Shown here: piece by piece, positions 11,690 through 22,269 of the stretch
Layout of the letters: the number at the start of each line of letters is the position of its first letter
Position numbering within the stretch: the stretch's first letter is position 1
Assembly: GCA_023053575.1 (NCBI GenBank)
Contig: JAKZAP010000010.1
Span: 15,461,225 to 15,525,224 of the forward strand
Length of the DNA: 64,000 nt
Direction: 5' to 3'
Source of the DNA: Branchinecta lynchi
Taxonomy: Eukaryota; Arthropoda; Branchiopoda; Anostraca; Branchinectidae
Position numbers and translations under genes: made by a program
The notes under the pieces: generated by a model
Told to the model about the DNA's origin: nothing
Databases searched by the model: none
What the model saw: only the letters and a program-made list of their open reading frames with translations

Positions 11690-13505
11690 GACAAAAAGTT
11701 TCGACGGGATCCCAAAAATTTAATTTTGATCCATACCAAAACGTTTGGGAGCTACAGAACCCATCTACGAACTCGACCTGTCCCTTGATCCAAGAATACT
11801 CACACCAAGTTCCATCCAAATAGATCGTTCCCTTCGAGAGTTATCGTGCTCAAAGACAGGCGGACACTTGTCCGGCGGAAAAATAAAGCTAAAACCCAAT
11901 TCAGCGTATCTCCTTACCCCTATATACTTCATCTAATTAACTTAAAATGAAGATTTAATTTAACGAACTATATGTCCCGCTAGAAAAGGACTGTGATATA
12001 CGGATTCAGCATCTCTTCTTACCTAACCCTAAACCGGACATCTAATCAACTACAAATACAACTTTTGCTTTCAACAAATTTTCCTGTTTGGGCCGGATTC
12101 CGGGCGAACTACTTTTCCCTGTAGAAACTGATTTTCACATAAACGTTCAGTATGCATCCTTACGCCTAAATCGAACACCTAATCAACTTCAAATAAAACT
12201 TCTACTTTTAGCAAAGTAGAACCCTTGAACCCCCTCTCCCACCCCTAAATTTAGGGCTACAGAGCCAATCTACGAACTTAACCTTCCCCAACCAAGCTTC
12301 ATGAACATATCAAGAAAGAAGCGGATTCAAAGACACACAGTCAAAAAAATAACGAACATATATGCGCATATTCATTCGCCCGGGAAAGCACAGAAGCTTT
12401 CACCCGAAATTACAACCCATCGGCCATCGCTTACATATAAACACTTCTAACTCTTTCACAAAGTACATACACCACACAACTTCTGAACTGAACTCGGATC
12501 CAGCCGGATTCCGGTCGAACTATATGTCCGGGTAAAATATGATTGTCACACACGGATTCAGCATCTCTTCTTACCCCTAAATCGGCTATCTAATCAACTA
12601 GAAATAAAACTTTGACTTCCAACAGTTTTCCGGTTTTGGCCGGATTCCGGACGAACTACATGTCCGGGTAGAAACTTGTTTTCACATAAGTGTTCAGCAT
12701 GTCTTCTTGCCCTAAATCGAACATCTAATCAACTCCAAATAAAACTTTTAATTTTGACAAACTTTCCGGTTTGGGCCGGATTCCGGTCGAAATACTTGTC
12801 CGTCGAGAAAATAGTTTTCACTGTCGTCTTCAGCATGTCTTCCTACCTCTAAATCGAACATTTAATCAACTTCAAATAAAACTTTTACTTCCAACGAACT
12901 TTCCGGCTTGGGCCGGATTCCGGGCGAAATACTTGTCCGTAGAGAAAATAGTTTTCACCATCGTCTTCAGCATGTCTTCCTACCCCTAAATCGAACATCT
13001 AATCAATTTCAAATAAAACTTTTACTTTCAACAAACTTTCCGGTTTGGGCCGGATTCCGGGCGAAATACTTGTCCGTCGAGAAAATAGTTTTCACCATCG
13101 TCGTCAGCATGTCTTCCTACCCCTAAATCGAACATCTAATCAACTTCAAATGAAACTTTTACTTTCAACAAACTTTCCGGTTTTGGCCGGATTCCGGGCG
13201 AACTACTTGTCCGATGACAAAATGGTTTTCACCATCGTGTTCAGCATGTCTTCTTACCCCATAATCGACTATCACATTAGCTTAATTTGAATCCCCTCCC
13301 CCACCCCTAAATGTAGAGCTACAAAGCCCATCTACGAACTTGACTGGTCCGACGACCCAACGAACCCTCACACCAAGTTTCATCAAAATATCTCATTCCC
13401 TTGTAGAGTTATCGTGCTTACAGACGGACGGACGGACAGACGGACAACTTTTGCGATGTCATAGGTATCCCTCCACTTACGTTTTGGGATCCCAAAAACA
13501 CATGA
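11690..13505 (+). mobile_element. 137-bp tandem-repeat element with ACGG microsatellite
   Basis: Order of parts: ggatccc module (about 11700); two partial blocks; six tandem units starting near 12504, 12640, 12774, 12911, 13048 and 13186 (spacing 135-137 bp, each with ggccggattccgg); a conserved linker (cacccctaaatgtagagct); a gacggacggacggacagacgg tract at 13423-13444; and a palindromic tail gttttgggatcccaaaaac (13483-13501). Tandem core, then tetranucleotide microsatellite, then a fixed 3' end is the layout known for non-autonomous Helentron-like elements such as DINE-1 of Drosophila and pearl-type elements of bivalves. Assignment to that class is inference; no Rep/helicase is inside. Confidence 0.6.
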
Positions 13506-14146
13506 CGGGTATATATCTGAACTTGTTTTTCTCAGATGATTAGATATTTGACCTTAGTCTGTTTCTAAATTTTAAGAGTAAAAATGTTAAAGGAGTCTGG
13601 CCTAGATTAAATCTGGCGAAAACAAGACCCAGTTATCTGTATCAAATATAACATTTTTGGGATCCCATCGAAACCTTTGGTCTTGTTCTGACAAGTTTGT
13701 GAAAAGCAAAAGTTGTATTTGAATCTGATTAGATGTTCGCTTTAGGGGTAAGAAGAGATGCTGAATTCATACATGACAACTCTTTTTTAACAGAAAATGA
13801 AGCCCGGAATCCGCCAAAAACCGGAAAATTTGTTATAAATTAAATTTTTATTTGAAGTTTATTAAATGTTCGACATAGGAGTAAGAAGATACGCTGAATT
13901 CGTTTCTGAACTTTTTTCAGCCCGACAAGTAGATCGCCCGGAATGCGGCTGAAACTAGAAATTTGGCAGAAGCAAGGCACGAAGTTCCGTTATGTAGAAC
14001 TTTGATAGCTTCTGAAATTTACAAGGCTGAAGTAACGGAAGAAAGACCTGATTAATAGGTGCTCTCATTTAGTCATGATTTTTTTTTATTTTAGGAGACC
14101 GTTAAACTGAAAACCAGTGAGAAAGAGAAGAATCCCAAGAAGCTAA
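12497..14146 (+). repeat. Left arm of a large palindrome
   Basis: Base i here pairs with base 30796-i in 16650-18308, at very high identity from about 12555 to 14146 and lower identity out to about 12497. The arm contains the tandem array, the microsatellite tail and a short exon-like end (gagaccgttaaactgaaaac after a ttttag acceptor at 14085-14095). The arms stop sharply at agctaa (14141-14146). Confidence 0.93.
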
Positions 14147-14250
14147 ATATCCAGATCCAGATAACCGGTTTTACGCATCTGTAGCATGAGACGCGAAAAC
14201 TCTTTCGGAGCATAACGAACACGGAAAATAGTGAAATATGGCAAATGCAA
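13506..14250. other. Degenerate 137-bp family sequence
   Basis: Inverse-orientation fragments of the 137-bp family (gggatcccatcgaaacctt at 13652; taggagtaagaagatacgctg near 13876). No gene seen. Confidence 0.5.
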
Positions 14251-14289
14251 AGATTAGTGAGGTGTCGTTCTTGTACAGCCTACTGGTAC

Positions 14290-14330
14290 AAGTGCCATAT
14301 GAGCTCGTAGCTCTTGTTGTTGTTGTTTTT
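14290..14330 (+). repeat. End fragment of the hairpin-capped family
   Basis: acaagtgccatatgagctcgtagctcttgtt matches the 3' end of the hairpin-capped element, with a gagct..agctc stem. Only the end is present. Confidence 0.4.
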
Positions 14331-14544
14331 GTTGGGATTGATTTCGCTTCGTGCTGGCGATGTCGTGCGGTGATCTTTCTACTCAGCGTTGGGTCGATTT
14401 CGTTTATTGATTTTCTTTTATGGAAGGGTCTGAACCATTCGATGTTTTTCTTCTCTCCAGTTCAAACCCTGAAATAACTGTAAGGGCAGAGTATAGTATT
14501 GTTAATGCTTATGTATTATATAAAGTAAGAATAAAAAAACCTTG

Positions 14545-15090
14545 AACCTCTTCTTTGATCAATCGTTCTTTTATTTCTGGGTCATGGTATCGAGCCTTTG
14601 ACCTATTTAAGTTTCTCTTCTTCTTCACGGGATCTTTCAATCGTTCTTTAGTCTTTGCCAAGTTTACTTGCTTTTTCGCAGCATCCTTTAGTCGATCTTT
14701 AGCTTTTGCTAAGTTTTCTTGTTTTTTTCTTAGGATTCTTTAGTCAATCTTTCGTCTTCGCTAAGCTCGCTAACTTTATCGCAGGATCGTTTCGTCGACC
14801 TCTGGTCTTGGTCAAGTTTTCTTCCCTTTTCTCAGGATCCCTCAGTCTTAGTCTCACCTTAACACAGATCTTCAACGACGTTCCTGTTTTTTCGGTTCAT
14901 CTTCTTCCTGTTGCTGTGTTCGGAAGCTAGCGACTTTCCTTTCGCGCTTCAAGGGGTCTGATTTGTATGTTTCACGTTGTGATTCCAATACTTCATGCTT
15001 ATACATTGGTTCTGAATGGTACCGCATTTTACGCTTTTCATCTTTTTAAATCATTGGAACGGATTTAGAACGATACTTGTTCTTGCTGAT
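14545..15090 (-). pseudogene. Lysine-rich 17-residue repeat protein remnant
   Basis: On the minus strand a 51-bp unit recurs about five times (unit marks at 14836, 14784, 14733, 14681, 14631 on the plus strand), encoding NLAKTKERLKDPVKKKR-like repeats. Upstream (15070-14900) is YHSEPMYKHEVLESQRETYK then SDPLKRERKVASFRTQQQ. Stops and a one-base phase slip break the frame. Lysine-rich repeats of about 17 residues of the YxxNPxYREK type precede the cysteine-rich/DUF6570 region of some cnidarian and sponge Helitron proteins, so this may be a Helitron N-terminus. That link is inference from composition and period. Confidence 0.4.
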
Positions 15091-15942
15091 CGTTGCAATC
15101 TAGAAAGAAATAATTATTATAATGTGATGTATTGTTTGGTAAAAAGCATTATACGTTTACACTTTCTGTGATGATTTGCACTTTAAGCGTGCTAAATTTT
15201 TCCGTAATCAAAGCCGTTGATCGAAATCATTATCATGAAATTTTATTATTCGATCAAAAGAAGTTTTTGTAATGTAAGGGATTCACTTGAAGTCCACTGA
15301 ACGTGTCAAAAGATTTCCTCCAACCCCTTTCCCTCTCACCACATACATCGGATCCGATCAGCACTGAAATCTTGCCTGCCTAATTGTCCTATGACCTGAT
15401 TGTCTGATTGTCCTATGACAACCGAATTTATATACTTTGGTCATCTTATCAAGGGCTATCTATCCCTATTCAAGAAACACTTATCCATATTAGTTCAGTG
15501 GTTGTCTTTTTTTTTACGCGGGAGGACTTTCTAATATTATATTACAACTTACGAAGGAGGAAAGGATAAGTTCCAATTTCTTTAGCAATGATAGGACTTT
15601 TAAAGCGTACCGTTTCTCTGCCTTAATTCCAAGTGCATAAAATGGAACGGTTAACTCGATAGAAATCTCGAACAGAAATGGCTAGAAACAATAACAAAAA
15701 TTTAATTTTTGGTCGGATTCCGGGCGAACTACTTGTCCGGTGAGAAAAATGATTTTCGTATGCGTATTCTGCACGTATGGTTACCCTTTATTCGACCGTA
15801 TCATTAGCTGTACCAAAAAAGTGTTGCCTCTTTATTTTGAACCCCCTCCATCACCCCTAAATGTAAGGCTACAGATCCCATCCACGAACTCGACCTGTCC
15901 CTTAACCCCAAGGATCCTCACACCAAGTTTCATCATATAGTA
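15091..15942. other. Palindrome spacer, no gene recognised
   Basis: 15710-15940 is a truncated 137-bp family copy (ggtcggattccgggcgaac, then ccatcacccctaaatgtaa). 15540-15700 weakly resembles 25980-26150 (both contain 'aatttctttagca(a/g)tga'), possibly another dispersed repeat. Confidence 0.4.
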
Positions 15943-16300
15943 CTGTCAGAAGTTTCATAACAGATAACACGAGTCTGCGCGGTTTCAACAGATATGCGTG
16001 ACAGATAACACTTCGTATGTTATATAACACTTCGTATGTTATCTGTTGTGTTTGAAAACATTATGCATGAAATGTTATACAGAGCAAGCCTTGTTATGAA
16101 GAACCAAAGAAGTATCTACGGACTTTACTTCTTATCGTCATGATGTCGGAAAACTCAGCAGATACTTATTTTCGGTTTTTCGGTTCTTCCTAATAGGTAA
16201 CGCTTATTATGCATAACATTTTGAAACACAAAGATAACCTCCGAAGTGTTATCTGCTAAAACAGCGCACCCTTGTGTTATCAGTTATGAAACTTTGACAG
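15943..16300. mobile_element. MITE with long terminal inverted repeats
   Basis: Ends ctgtcagaagtttcataac (15943-) and gttatgaaactttgacag (-16300) are inverted copies over about 40 bp, continuing through agataacacgag / cttgtgttat and the ctgcgcggttt / aacagcgcac pairs. Inside, short inverted words (cttcgtatgttat, cataacattttg) give further palindromes. 358 bp, no coding capacity, inserted in a 137-bp family copy. Target site duplication is unclear (ta / tg). The transposase family is unknown. Confidence 0.8.
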
Positions 16301-16572
16301 TGAGGAAGGTCTGAGTGATTCTGCAGTAAAATGATTACGGAAAATAGATGTTATCGAGAATACCAGAAAGTATTCGTTGTTTAGCTCAATATCTACATAC
16401 AGATCCAGAAATATTCATATTCGGGATCCCATCGAAACCTTTCGTCTTGTTTCACTTTGATGTATGATCATTGGCAAGTTTTTACAACGGTTATGCGCCG
16501 CTTATCGTCTTACAGGATTATCGGATTGACTTTATCATTAGTTACCTGATGTTCTTCATCTGCCTGTTGTCT

Positions 16573-16701
16573 TCAAACGCGTTGTGCAATTTTTTCTTGT
16601 TCTGCCTTCCTGTAGTTTGTGCGCTTTTGTTTAGAAGCCAATTTGGACCTTAGCTTCTTGGGATTCTTCTCTTTCTCACTGGTTTTCAGTTTAACGGTCT
16701 C
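16573..16701 (-). CDS. Short exon spanning the palindrome junction
   Basis: On the minus strand a ttttattttag acceptor precedes 16701 and 42 codons run to a TGA at 16573-16575. The product is lysine-rich (ETVKLKTSEKEKNPKKLRS, then KQKRTNYRKAEQEKIAQRV). The first 17 codons lie in the palindrome arm and are duplicated at 14090-14146 (+); the rest is unique to the spacer. Unknown family. Composition resembles the repeat gene fragment at 14545-15090 on the same strand, and they may be parts of one gene. Confidence 0.35.
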   Translation of the reverse strand, partial: ETVKLKTSEKEKNPKKLRSKLASKQKRTNYRKAEQEKIAQRV

Positions 16702-18308
16702 CTAAAATAAAAAAAAATCATGACTAAATGAGAGCACCTATTAATCAGGTCTTTCTTCCGTTACTTCAGCCTTGTAAATTTCAGAAGCTATCAAAGTTCT
16801 ACATAACGGAACTTCGTGCCTTGCTTCTGCCAAATTTCTAGTTTCAGCCGCATTCCGGGCGATCTACTTGTCGGGCTGAAAAAAGTTCAGAAACGAATTC
16901 AGCGTATCTTCTTACTCCTATGTCGAACATTTAATAAACTTCAAATAAAAATTTAATTTATAACAAATTTTCCGGTTTTTGGCGGATTCCGGGCTTCATT
17001 TTCTGTTAAAAAAGAGTTGTCATGTATGAATTCAGCATCTCTTCTTACCCCTAAAGCGAACATCTAATCAGATTCAAATACAACTTTTGCTTTTCACAAA
17101 CTTGTCAGAACAAGACCAAAGGTTTCGATGGGATCCCAAAAATGTTATATTTGATACAGATAACTGGGTCTTGTTTTCGCCAGATTTAATCTAGGCCAGA
17201 CTCCTTTAACATTTTTACTCTTAAAATTTAGAAACAGACTAAGGTCAAATATCTAATCATCTGAGAAAAACAAGTTCAGATATATATCCGTCATGTGTTT
17301 TTGGGATCCCAAAACGTAAGTGGAGGGATACCTATGACATCGCAAAAGTTGTCCGTCTGTCCGTCCGTCCGTCTGTAAGCACGATAACTCTACAAGGGAA
17401 TGAGATATTTTGATGAAACTTGGTGTGAGGGTTCGTTGGGTCGTCGGACCAGTCAAGTTCGTAGATGGGCTTTGTAGCTCTACATTTAGGGGTGGGGGAG
17501 GGGATTCAAATTAAGCTAATGTGATAGTCGATTATGGGGTAAGAAGACATGCTGAACACGATGGTGAAAACCATTTTGTCATCGGACAAGTAGTTCGCCC
17601 GGAATCCGGCCAAAACCGGAAAGTTTGTTGAAAGTAAAAGTTTCATTTGAAGTTGATTAGATGTTCGATTTAGGGGTAGGAAGACATGCTGACGACGATG
17701 GTGAAAACTATTTTCTCGACGGACAAGTATTTCGCCCGGAATCCGGCCCAAACCGGAAAGTTTGTTGAAAGTAAAAGTTTTATTTGAAATTGATTAGATG
17801 TTCGATTTAGGGGTAGGAAGACATGCTGAAGACGATGGTGAAAACTATTTTCTCTACGGACAAGTATTTCGCCCGGAATCCGGCCCAAGCCGGAAAGTTC
17901 GTTGGAAGTAAAAGTTTTATTTGAAGTTGATTAAATGTTCGAATTAGAGGTAGGAAGACATGCTGAAGACGACAGTGAAAACTATTTTCTCGACGGACAA
18001 GTATTTCGACCGGAATCCGGCCCAAACCGGAAAGTTTGTCAAAATTACAAGTTTTATTTGGAGTTGATTAGATGTTCGATTTAGGGCAAGAAGACATGCT
18101 GAACACTTATGTGAAAACAAGTTTCTACCCGGACATGTAGTTCGTCCGGAATCCGGCCAAAACCGGAAAACTGTTGGAAGTCAAAGTTTTATGTCTAGTT
18201 GATTAGATACGCGATTTAGGGGTAAGAAGAGATGCTGAGTCCTGTATGACAATCGTATGACAATCGTATTTTACCCGGACATATAGTTCGACCGGAATCC
18301 GGCTGGGA
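16650..18308 (-). repeat. Right arm of the large palindrome
   Basis: Reverse complement of the left arm; 2503 bp of unique spacer separates the arms. Identical frames such as 13340-13543 (+) and 17253-17456 (-) differ by one residue, which shows how recent the inversion is. Confidence 0.93.
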
Positions 18309-18700
18309 TCGTAAAATTTGTTATAAGCTAAATTTCTATTTGAAGTTGATTAGATGTTCATTACTGGGGAAAGAAGATACCCTGATTTCGTCTTTGTGCT
18401 TTCTTTTTTCGCCGGACAAGTAGTTCTGGAGTTCGGCCGGAACCGGGAAATTGGCAGAACTGGCAGGAAGTTTCGTCAAAACAGATATGACTTATAGGGG
18501 TAAACACACATGCTGAATCCAAATCTGAACTTGGTTTTCTCAGGTGATTAGCTATTTGGCCTTAATCTGTTTCTGAATTTTAATTGTAAAAATGTTCAAG
18601 GAGTCTGGCGAAGACTGGATCTGGCTAAGACAAGACCCAGTTGTCTGGATCAGATATTGAATTTTTGGGATCCCATCGAAACCTTTGGTCTTGTTACCTC
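17295..18700 (-). mobile_element. 137-bp tandem-repeat element, inverse copy
   Basis: Same order of parts as 11690-13505 on the opposite strand: palindromic gggatccc tail at 17300, gtccgtctgtccgtccgtccg at 17350-17370, linker at 17480-17500, tandem units to about 18310, more diverged units and the gggatcccatcgaaacctt module at 18667. Most of it is the right palindrome arm. Confidence 0.6.
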
Positions 18701-19440
18701 TGTAAGCCATATCCATTTTGACGAAACTGACCGAAACTTCCTGCCTTACTTCTGCCAAATTTCCGGTTTCGGCCGGATTCCGGGCGATAAAGTTGTCGTG
18801 CAAAAAAATAAAGTACAGAAACGAATTCAGCGTATCTTCTTACTCCTATATTGGACATCTAATCAACTTCAGATAAAAATTTAACTTATAAAAAAATTTC
18901 CGGTTTCAGACGGATTCAGGGTGAACTGTATGTTCGGGTAAAAAATCGTTATCGTATCCGGATTCAGCATCGCTTCTTACCCCTAAAGCAAACATCTAAT
19001 CAACTTCAAATAAAACTTTTCCTTTGAACAAGCTTTCCGGTTCTTGCCCGATTCCGGACGAACTAACTGTTCGTCAAGACAATTGTTTTTATCACCGCGT
19101 TCAGCATGTCTTTTTACCACTTAGTCGACTATCCCAATAGCTGTTTAAAAATATTTTGTTTGACCCTTAATTTCAACCCCCCCCCCCAAAATGTAGGGAA
19201 AAACAACTAAATTTCTATCTCTACCTCGCCTATAATTTTGTTTAGGCTCATCTCAATCTTTGTTCGGCCTAATACCCTGTGAAATAGGCAGTGTGAAATA
19301 CAAATTTTTCTCAAAAAAAATTTTCCGGTTTCAGCCGGATGCCGGGCAAGGTATATGTCCGAATAAAAAGGATTGTCATATACAGATTTAGCATATCTTT
19401 TTACCCCTAAATTCTAAGTGTTTTCCAAGATTTCCGGTTT
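18701..19440 (+). repeat. Diverged 137-bp family units
   Basis: Units marked by ggccggattccgggcga (18770), 'ttcttactcctat' (18837), gcccgattccggacgaac (19045) and 'gccggatgccgggc' (19335), truncated and disordered. A poly-C run lies at 19176-19190. No gene. Confidence 0.6.
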
Positions 19441-19805
19441 TCCCCTCCAACTCCCCCCAATGTCACCGGATCCGGTCTGGATTTAAAATGGAGGGTCTGG
19501 GACACGAAGTCCTTCCACATATCAAGTTTCATTAAGATCCGATCACCCGTTCGTAAGCTAAAAATATCTCATTTTTCCTATTTTTTCCGGATTCCCCCTC
19601 CCTCCACTCCCCTCCAGATGGTCGGATCGGGGAAGCGACCATTTCTAATTTAATCTGGTCCAGTTCCTGATATGCCTGCCAAGTTTCATCGCCCTAGCTT
19701 ATCTGGAAGTGCCCGAACTAGCAAAACCGGGACCGACAGACCGACTGACGGACATAAATTACAATCGCTATACAGCACTTGAGTAAGCTCAAGTGCCATA
19801 AAAAT
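19441..19805 (-). mobile_element. Hairpin-capped family fragment, inverse
   Basis: Reverse complement of the start of the family seen at 2452: 'gaaacttggcaggcatatcag' (about 19690), a gtccgtcagtcggtctgtcgg tract (19732-19755) and the terminal hairpin ggcacttgagcttactcaag (about 19795-19776). No gene. Confidence 0.55.
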
Positions 19806-20143
19806 GAGGGAAGGGTGACTGAAAACCAGTACCACTAGAGGAAAACACACAAATAGACATGAAATACAAACAATCTCTAACTGTAAATTATCCATTCTTA
19901 AACTTGTTAATGAGAATTTGGGACAGCTGTTTTTTTAAACTTTGAAGGGATTTTGTAGAATCAATTTTAGGAAATAAAATTTGCCATCAAATCAAAACTA
20001 AATAAGATGGAGAAAAACGAGACGTCTCTGAAGCTACTCTTTGACTTCGGATCTTCTATTTATGACGGTTATCGTACTGGTGCTTTAGTGGGCAAGGAAA
20101 GAAATCATTTGAATGGAAAAAGATGAATGGAAATGATTTTTCT

Positions 20144-21290
20144 TCAAATCATTTGAAGAAAAAAATCGTAAAGCTGAACGACTAAAAGAAGCGCTGACTA
20201 AATGTGTCACTGACACTTTCCACGATCACTGCAGAGATATGCCTCAGTTTGCCTGTTGCATCTGTCATAAACTCAAAGCTTGACATTGACACATATAAAG
20301 ATAAAGTGAAAACTGTCATAAAACGAGTGTTCGATATGAGCATACTCTCTGGAAATGTACAACGTGCGACAGACATGTCAAGAAAGGAAAGGTGCATCCG
20401 CAAGCCTTTCATAGGAAAGACGAACTCGGTAACTTATCCACCCACCTACAAAAACTGAATATTCTTGGGCGACACCTTGCAAGCACAGAAATTCCTTTCA
20501 AGAAAATCATTTGTCTTCCCAAAACGATACAGAAAGGAATCCATGGACCAGCGGTGTGTTCCTAGTGACGTATCTAAAGTGACAAACGTTTTGCCACGTT
20601 CATTAAAAGATCGGACGCTTATTAAAGTGAAGCTGACGAGGAGACTGAAATACAAAGGCCATCACTTGTTTAACGACGTCGATCCCGGTTAAGTGTATTC
20701 AGCTACCGCTCATTTCAAACAGAGAAATAAGCTATGCGACGAAGTAAAAGTGGACTATTTACAGAACTGTGATTTTCTTGTAAATCTAGACGAAAGCAGC
20801 AAAACGCCAGAGGAACAAGAACCAGAAGACACGGATACACATTACAGTTCGTCACCGATGGTATCGTATACACAACCGTCTGATTTAGCACAGTATTTGG
20901 CCTATTCAACTCGGGAAAAAATATTCAAAGTTGGCCCTGCTGAAGATCAGAAACCAAGCAACCCTACATCCCTAGTAACAAGATGTCTAGAGACAATCGG
21001 TTTGCTTCTGATTCTGAGTACTTTTTTTGTGCACAGTATGTCTCAGAGATGCACTACGTACAGTCCAACATTTCAATTGCAATTAGGAAAGAAAAACTGT
21101 CACAGATACACTACACGGATTTCACAAGTGTAGACAAAGTCAGAGATTCAACTCTGAAATCGGATACAGGATGCTCCAAAACGTTAGGGGAAATCCATTT
21201 TACTGGAGTAAACGTTGCAAGAATTGTTAAGCATGATCAAACAAATTTCACAAACAATTCAAGCACCAAAGACGTAATTTTTTAGCTAAA
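20144..21290 (+). pseudogene. Helitron Rep/helicase, N-terminal remnant
   Basis: Several frames carry, in order, landmarks of the N-terminal half of animal Helitron proteins: a cysteine cluster (HDHCRDMPQFACCICHKL; CTTCDRHVKKGKVHP), the DUF6570-like region (ASTEIPFKKIICLPK; LKDRTLIKVKLTRRLKYKGHH), the Helitron_like_N region (SDSEYFFCAQYVSEMHYVQS, ISIAIRKEKL) and NVRGNPFYWSK then ELLSMIKQIS. At least four frameshifts and several stops separate them. The HUH replication-initiator motifs and helicase that should follow are absent here; 24955-25530 carries a more C-terminal piece. Clearly dead. Assignment rests on motif order. Confidence 0.8.
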
Positions 21291-21380
21291 ATAAATTCTC
21301 CCGAACATTCCTTGAGCCCAAGCTGACTTTGAATCATATGTTTTGTTTTTTCGTATATGGCTTAATCGCTTTCAAATACA

Positions 21381-21405
21381 GATATATATATATATATATA
21401 TATAT
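21381..21405. repeat. (TA)n microsatellite
   Basis: About 12 uninterrupted ta dinucleotides abutting the MITE on the right. Confidence 0.95.
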
Positions 21406-21773
21406 TCAAATAATGCATATAACTGATATGTGAGCTACGATGATTTGGCAGCGATATTTCGGCCCTTCTTGGCAACGGTCGTCGTCAGGCTGTCGATCTT
21501 CAGGGTCTACTTCGGGGAAGGTAACAAACCTGCAACAAAAAACTCCAGCTTCTAGCGACTATAAATATCTTATTCTGCTAAATTACTTAAAAGTTTGTTT
21601 CTGTATTTTAATCAACTTTGGTTTTGTTATTAACGAGGGACTGAAAGCTTAAATTTTGTTCCAGTAGTAACCTCATTCGACGTTGACCAGCCTGACGAGG
21701 ACCCTCGCCAAGAAGGGCCGAAATATCGCTGCCAAAGCATCGTAGTGACATATTCGTTTTAGCATTATTTGAA
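21403..21773. mobile_element. MITE-like inverted-repeat element
   Basis: Outer ends tattcaaataatgc / gcattatttgaata. Inner long inverted repeat: gctacgatgatttggcagcg, 'atatttcggcccttcttggc' versus gccaagaagggccgaaatat and 'cgctgccaaagcatcgtag'. The middle (about 170 bp) is unique and non-coding. The right end resembles 35880-35960. Transposase class unknown. Confidence 0.75.
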
Positions 21774-22269
21774 TATGTAAATTTTCCAGTTTGAAAATCA
21801 ACTAAAATGACAATTTAGGACTTAAAACAGATTTTGCGTCCACTCAACTTTCTTGCACCGCAAGTAGTTTGTTCGGAATCCGGCGGAAAATGGAAATCCC
21901 ATACAATTAAAAGCTTATTGTGACGTCGATTATATTAACAATCCATGCACACTCCATGTCTGAAATTAATTTTGTCTTTGGACACTAGCTTGCCCGGAAT
22001 CCAGCAGAAACAAAAATTCAGTATAACTTAAAGTTAAAGTCGACTGAAGCGTCAATATAGTCAATGGCCTATAAAAGTCGACTGAAGCGTCAATATGTGG
22101 GTTAGGCTGGACCTAGTGTAATTTTTACAAAACAATCTTTGGAATCAAGTGCGCATGGTATGCTATTCTCGTAATAGTTACTAACTCCCAGCCTATGAAA
22201 TTTGGCACAGGGAACTGTGCCATGATCCCGTTTTAAAGAACAATATCGCGATTTTTTTTTTTTTTTTTA
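21774..22269. other. No gene recognised
   Basis: Contains weak 137-bp family traces ('cggaatccggcggaaa' 21876; 'ggaatccagcagaaac' 21996) and a 19-bp direct repeat 'aagtcgactgaagcgtcaat' at 22032 and 22076. A poly-T run ends it at 22252-22269. Confidence 0.5.

Larger units (their letters stand above)
7476..12585. repeat. Copy 2 of the 5.1-kb near-identical duplication
   Basis: This is the downstream partner of the block at the window start, in the same orientation. It is preceded by about 90 bp of reading frame that lies outside the window for copy 1, and it runs without a break into the 137-bp tandem array and the palindrome arm beyond 12497. It therefore looks like the more complete, ancestral context of the two. 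Confidence 0.95.

Noticed and set aside
12771..13290. Family of near-identical ORFs starting MGRIPGEILVRRENSF, also on the other strand at 17506-18025
   Set aside because: They are produced by the 137-bp tandem unit, which is not a multiple of three. Each frame starts at a TTG in the unit and has no domain, so not genes.
12500..13290. Regularly spaced repeats suggesting a CRISPR array
   Set aside because: Units of 137 bp are repeated without unique spacers, and the context is eukaryotic.
16013..16042. loxP-like look of 'ataacacttcgtatgttat' repeated back to back
   Set aside because: The 13-bp loxP arm sequence is not matched and the two words are direct repeats, not inverted about an 8-bp spacer. 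Part of a MITE.
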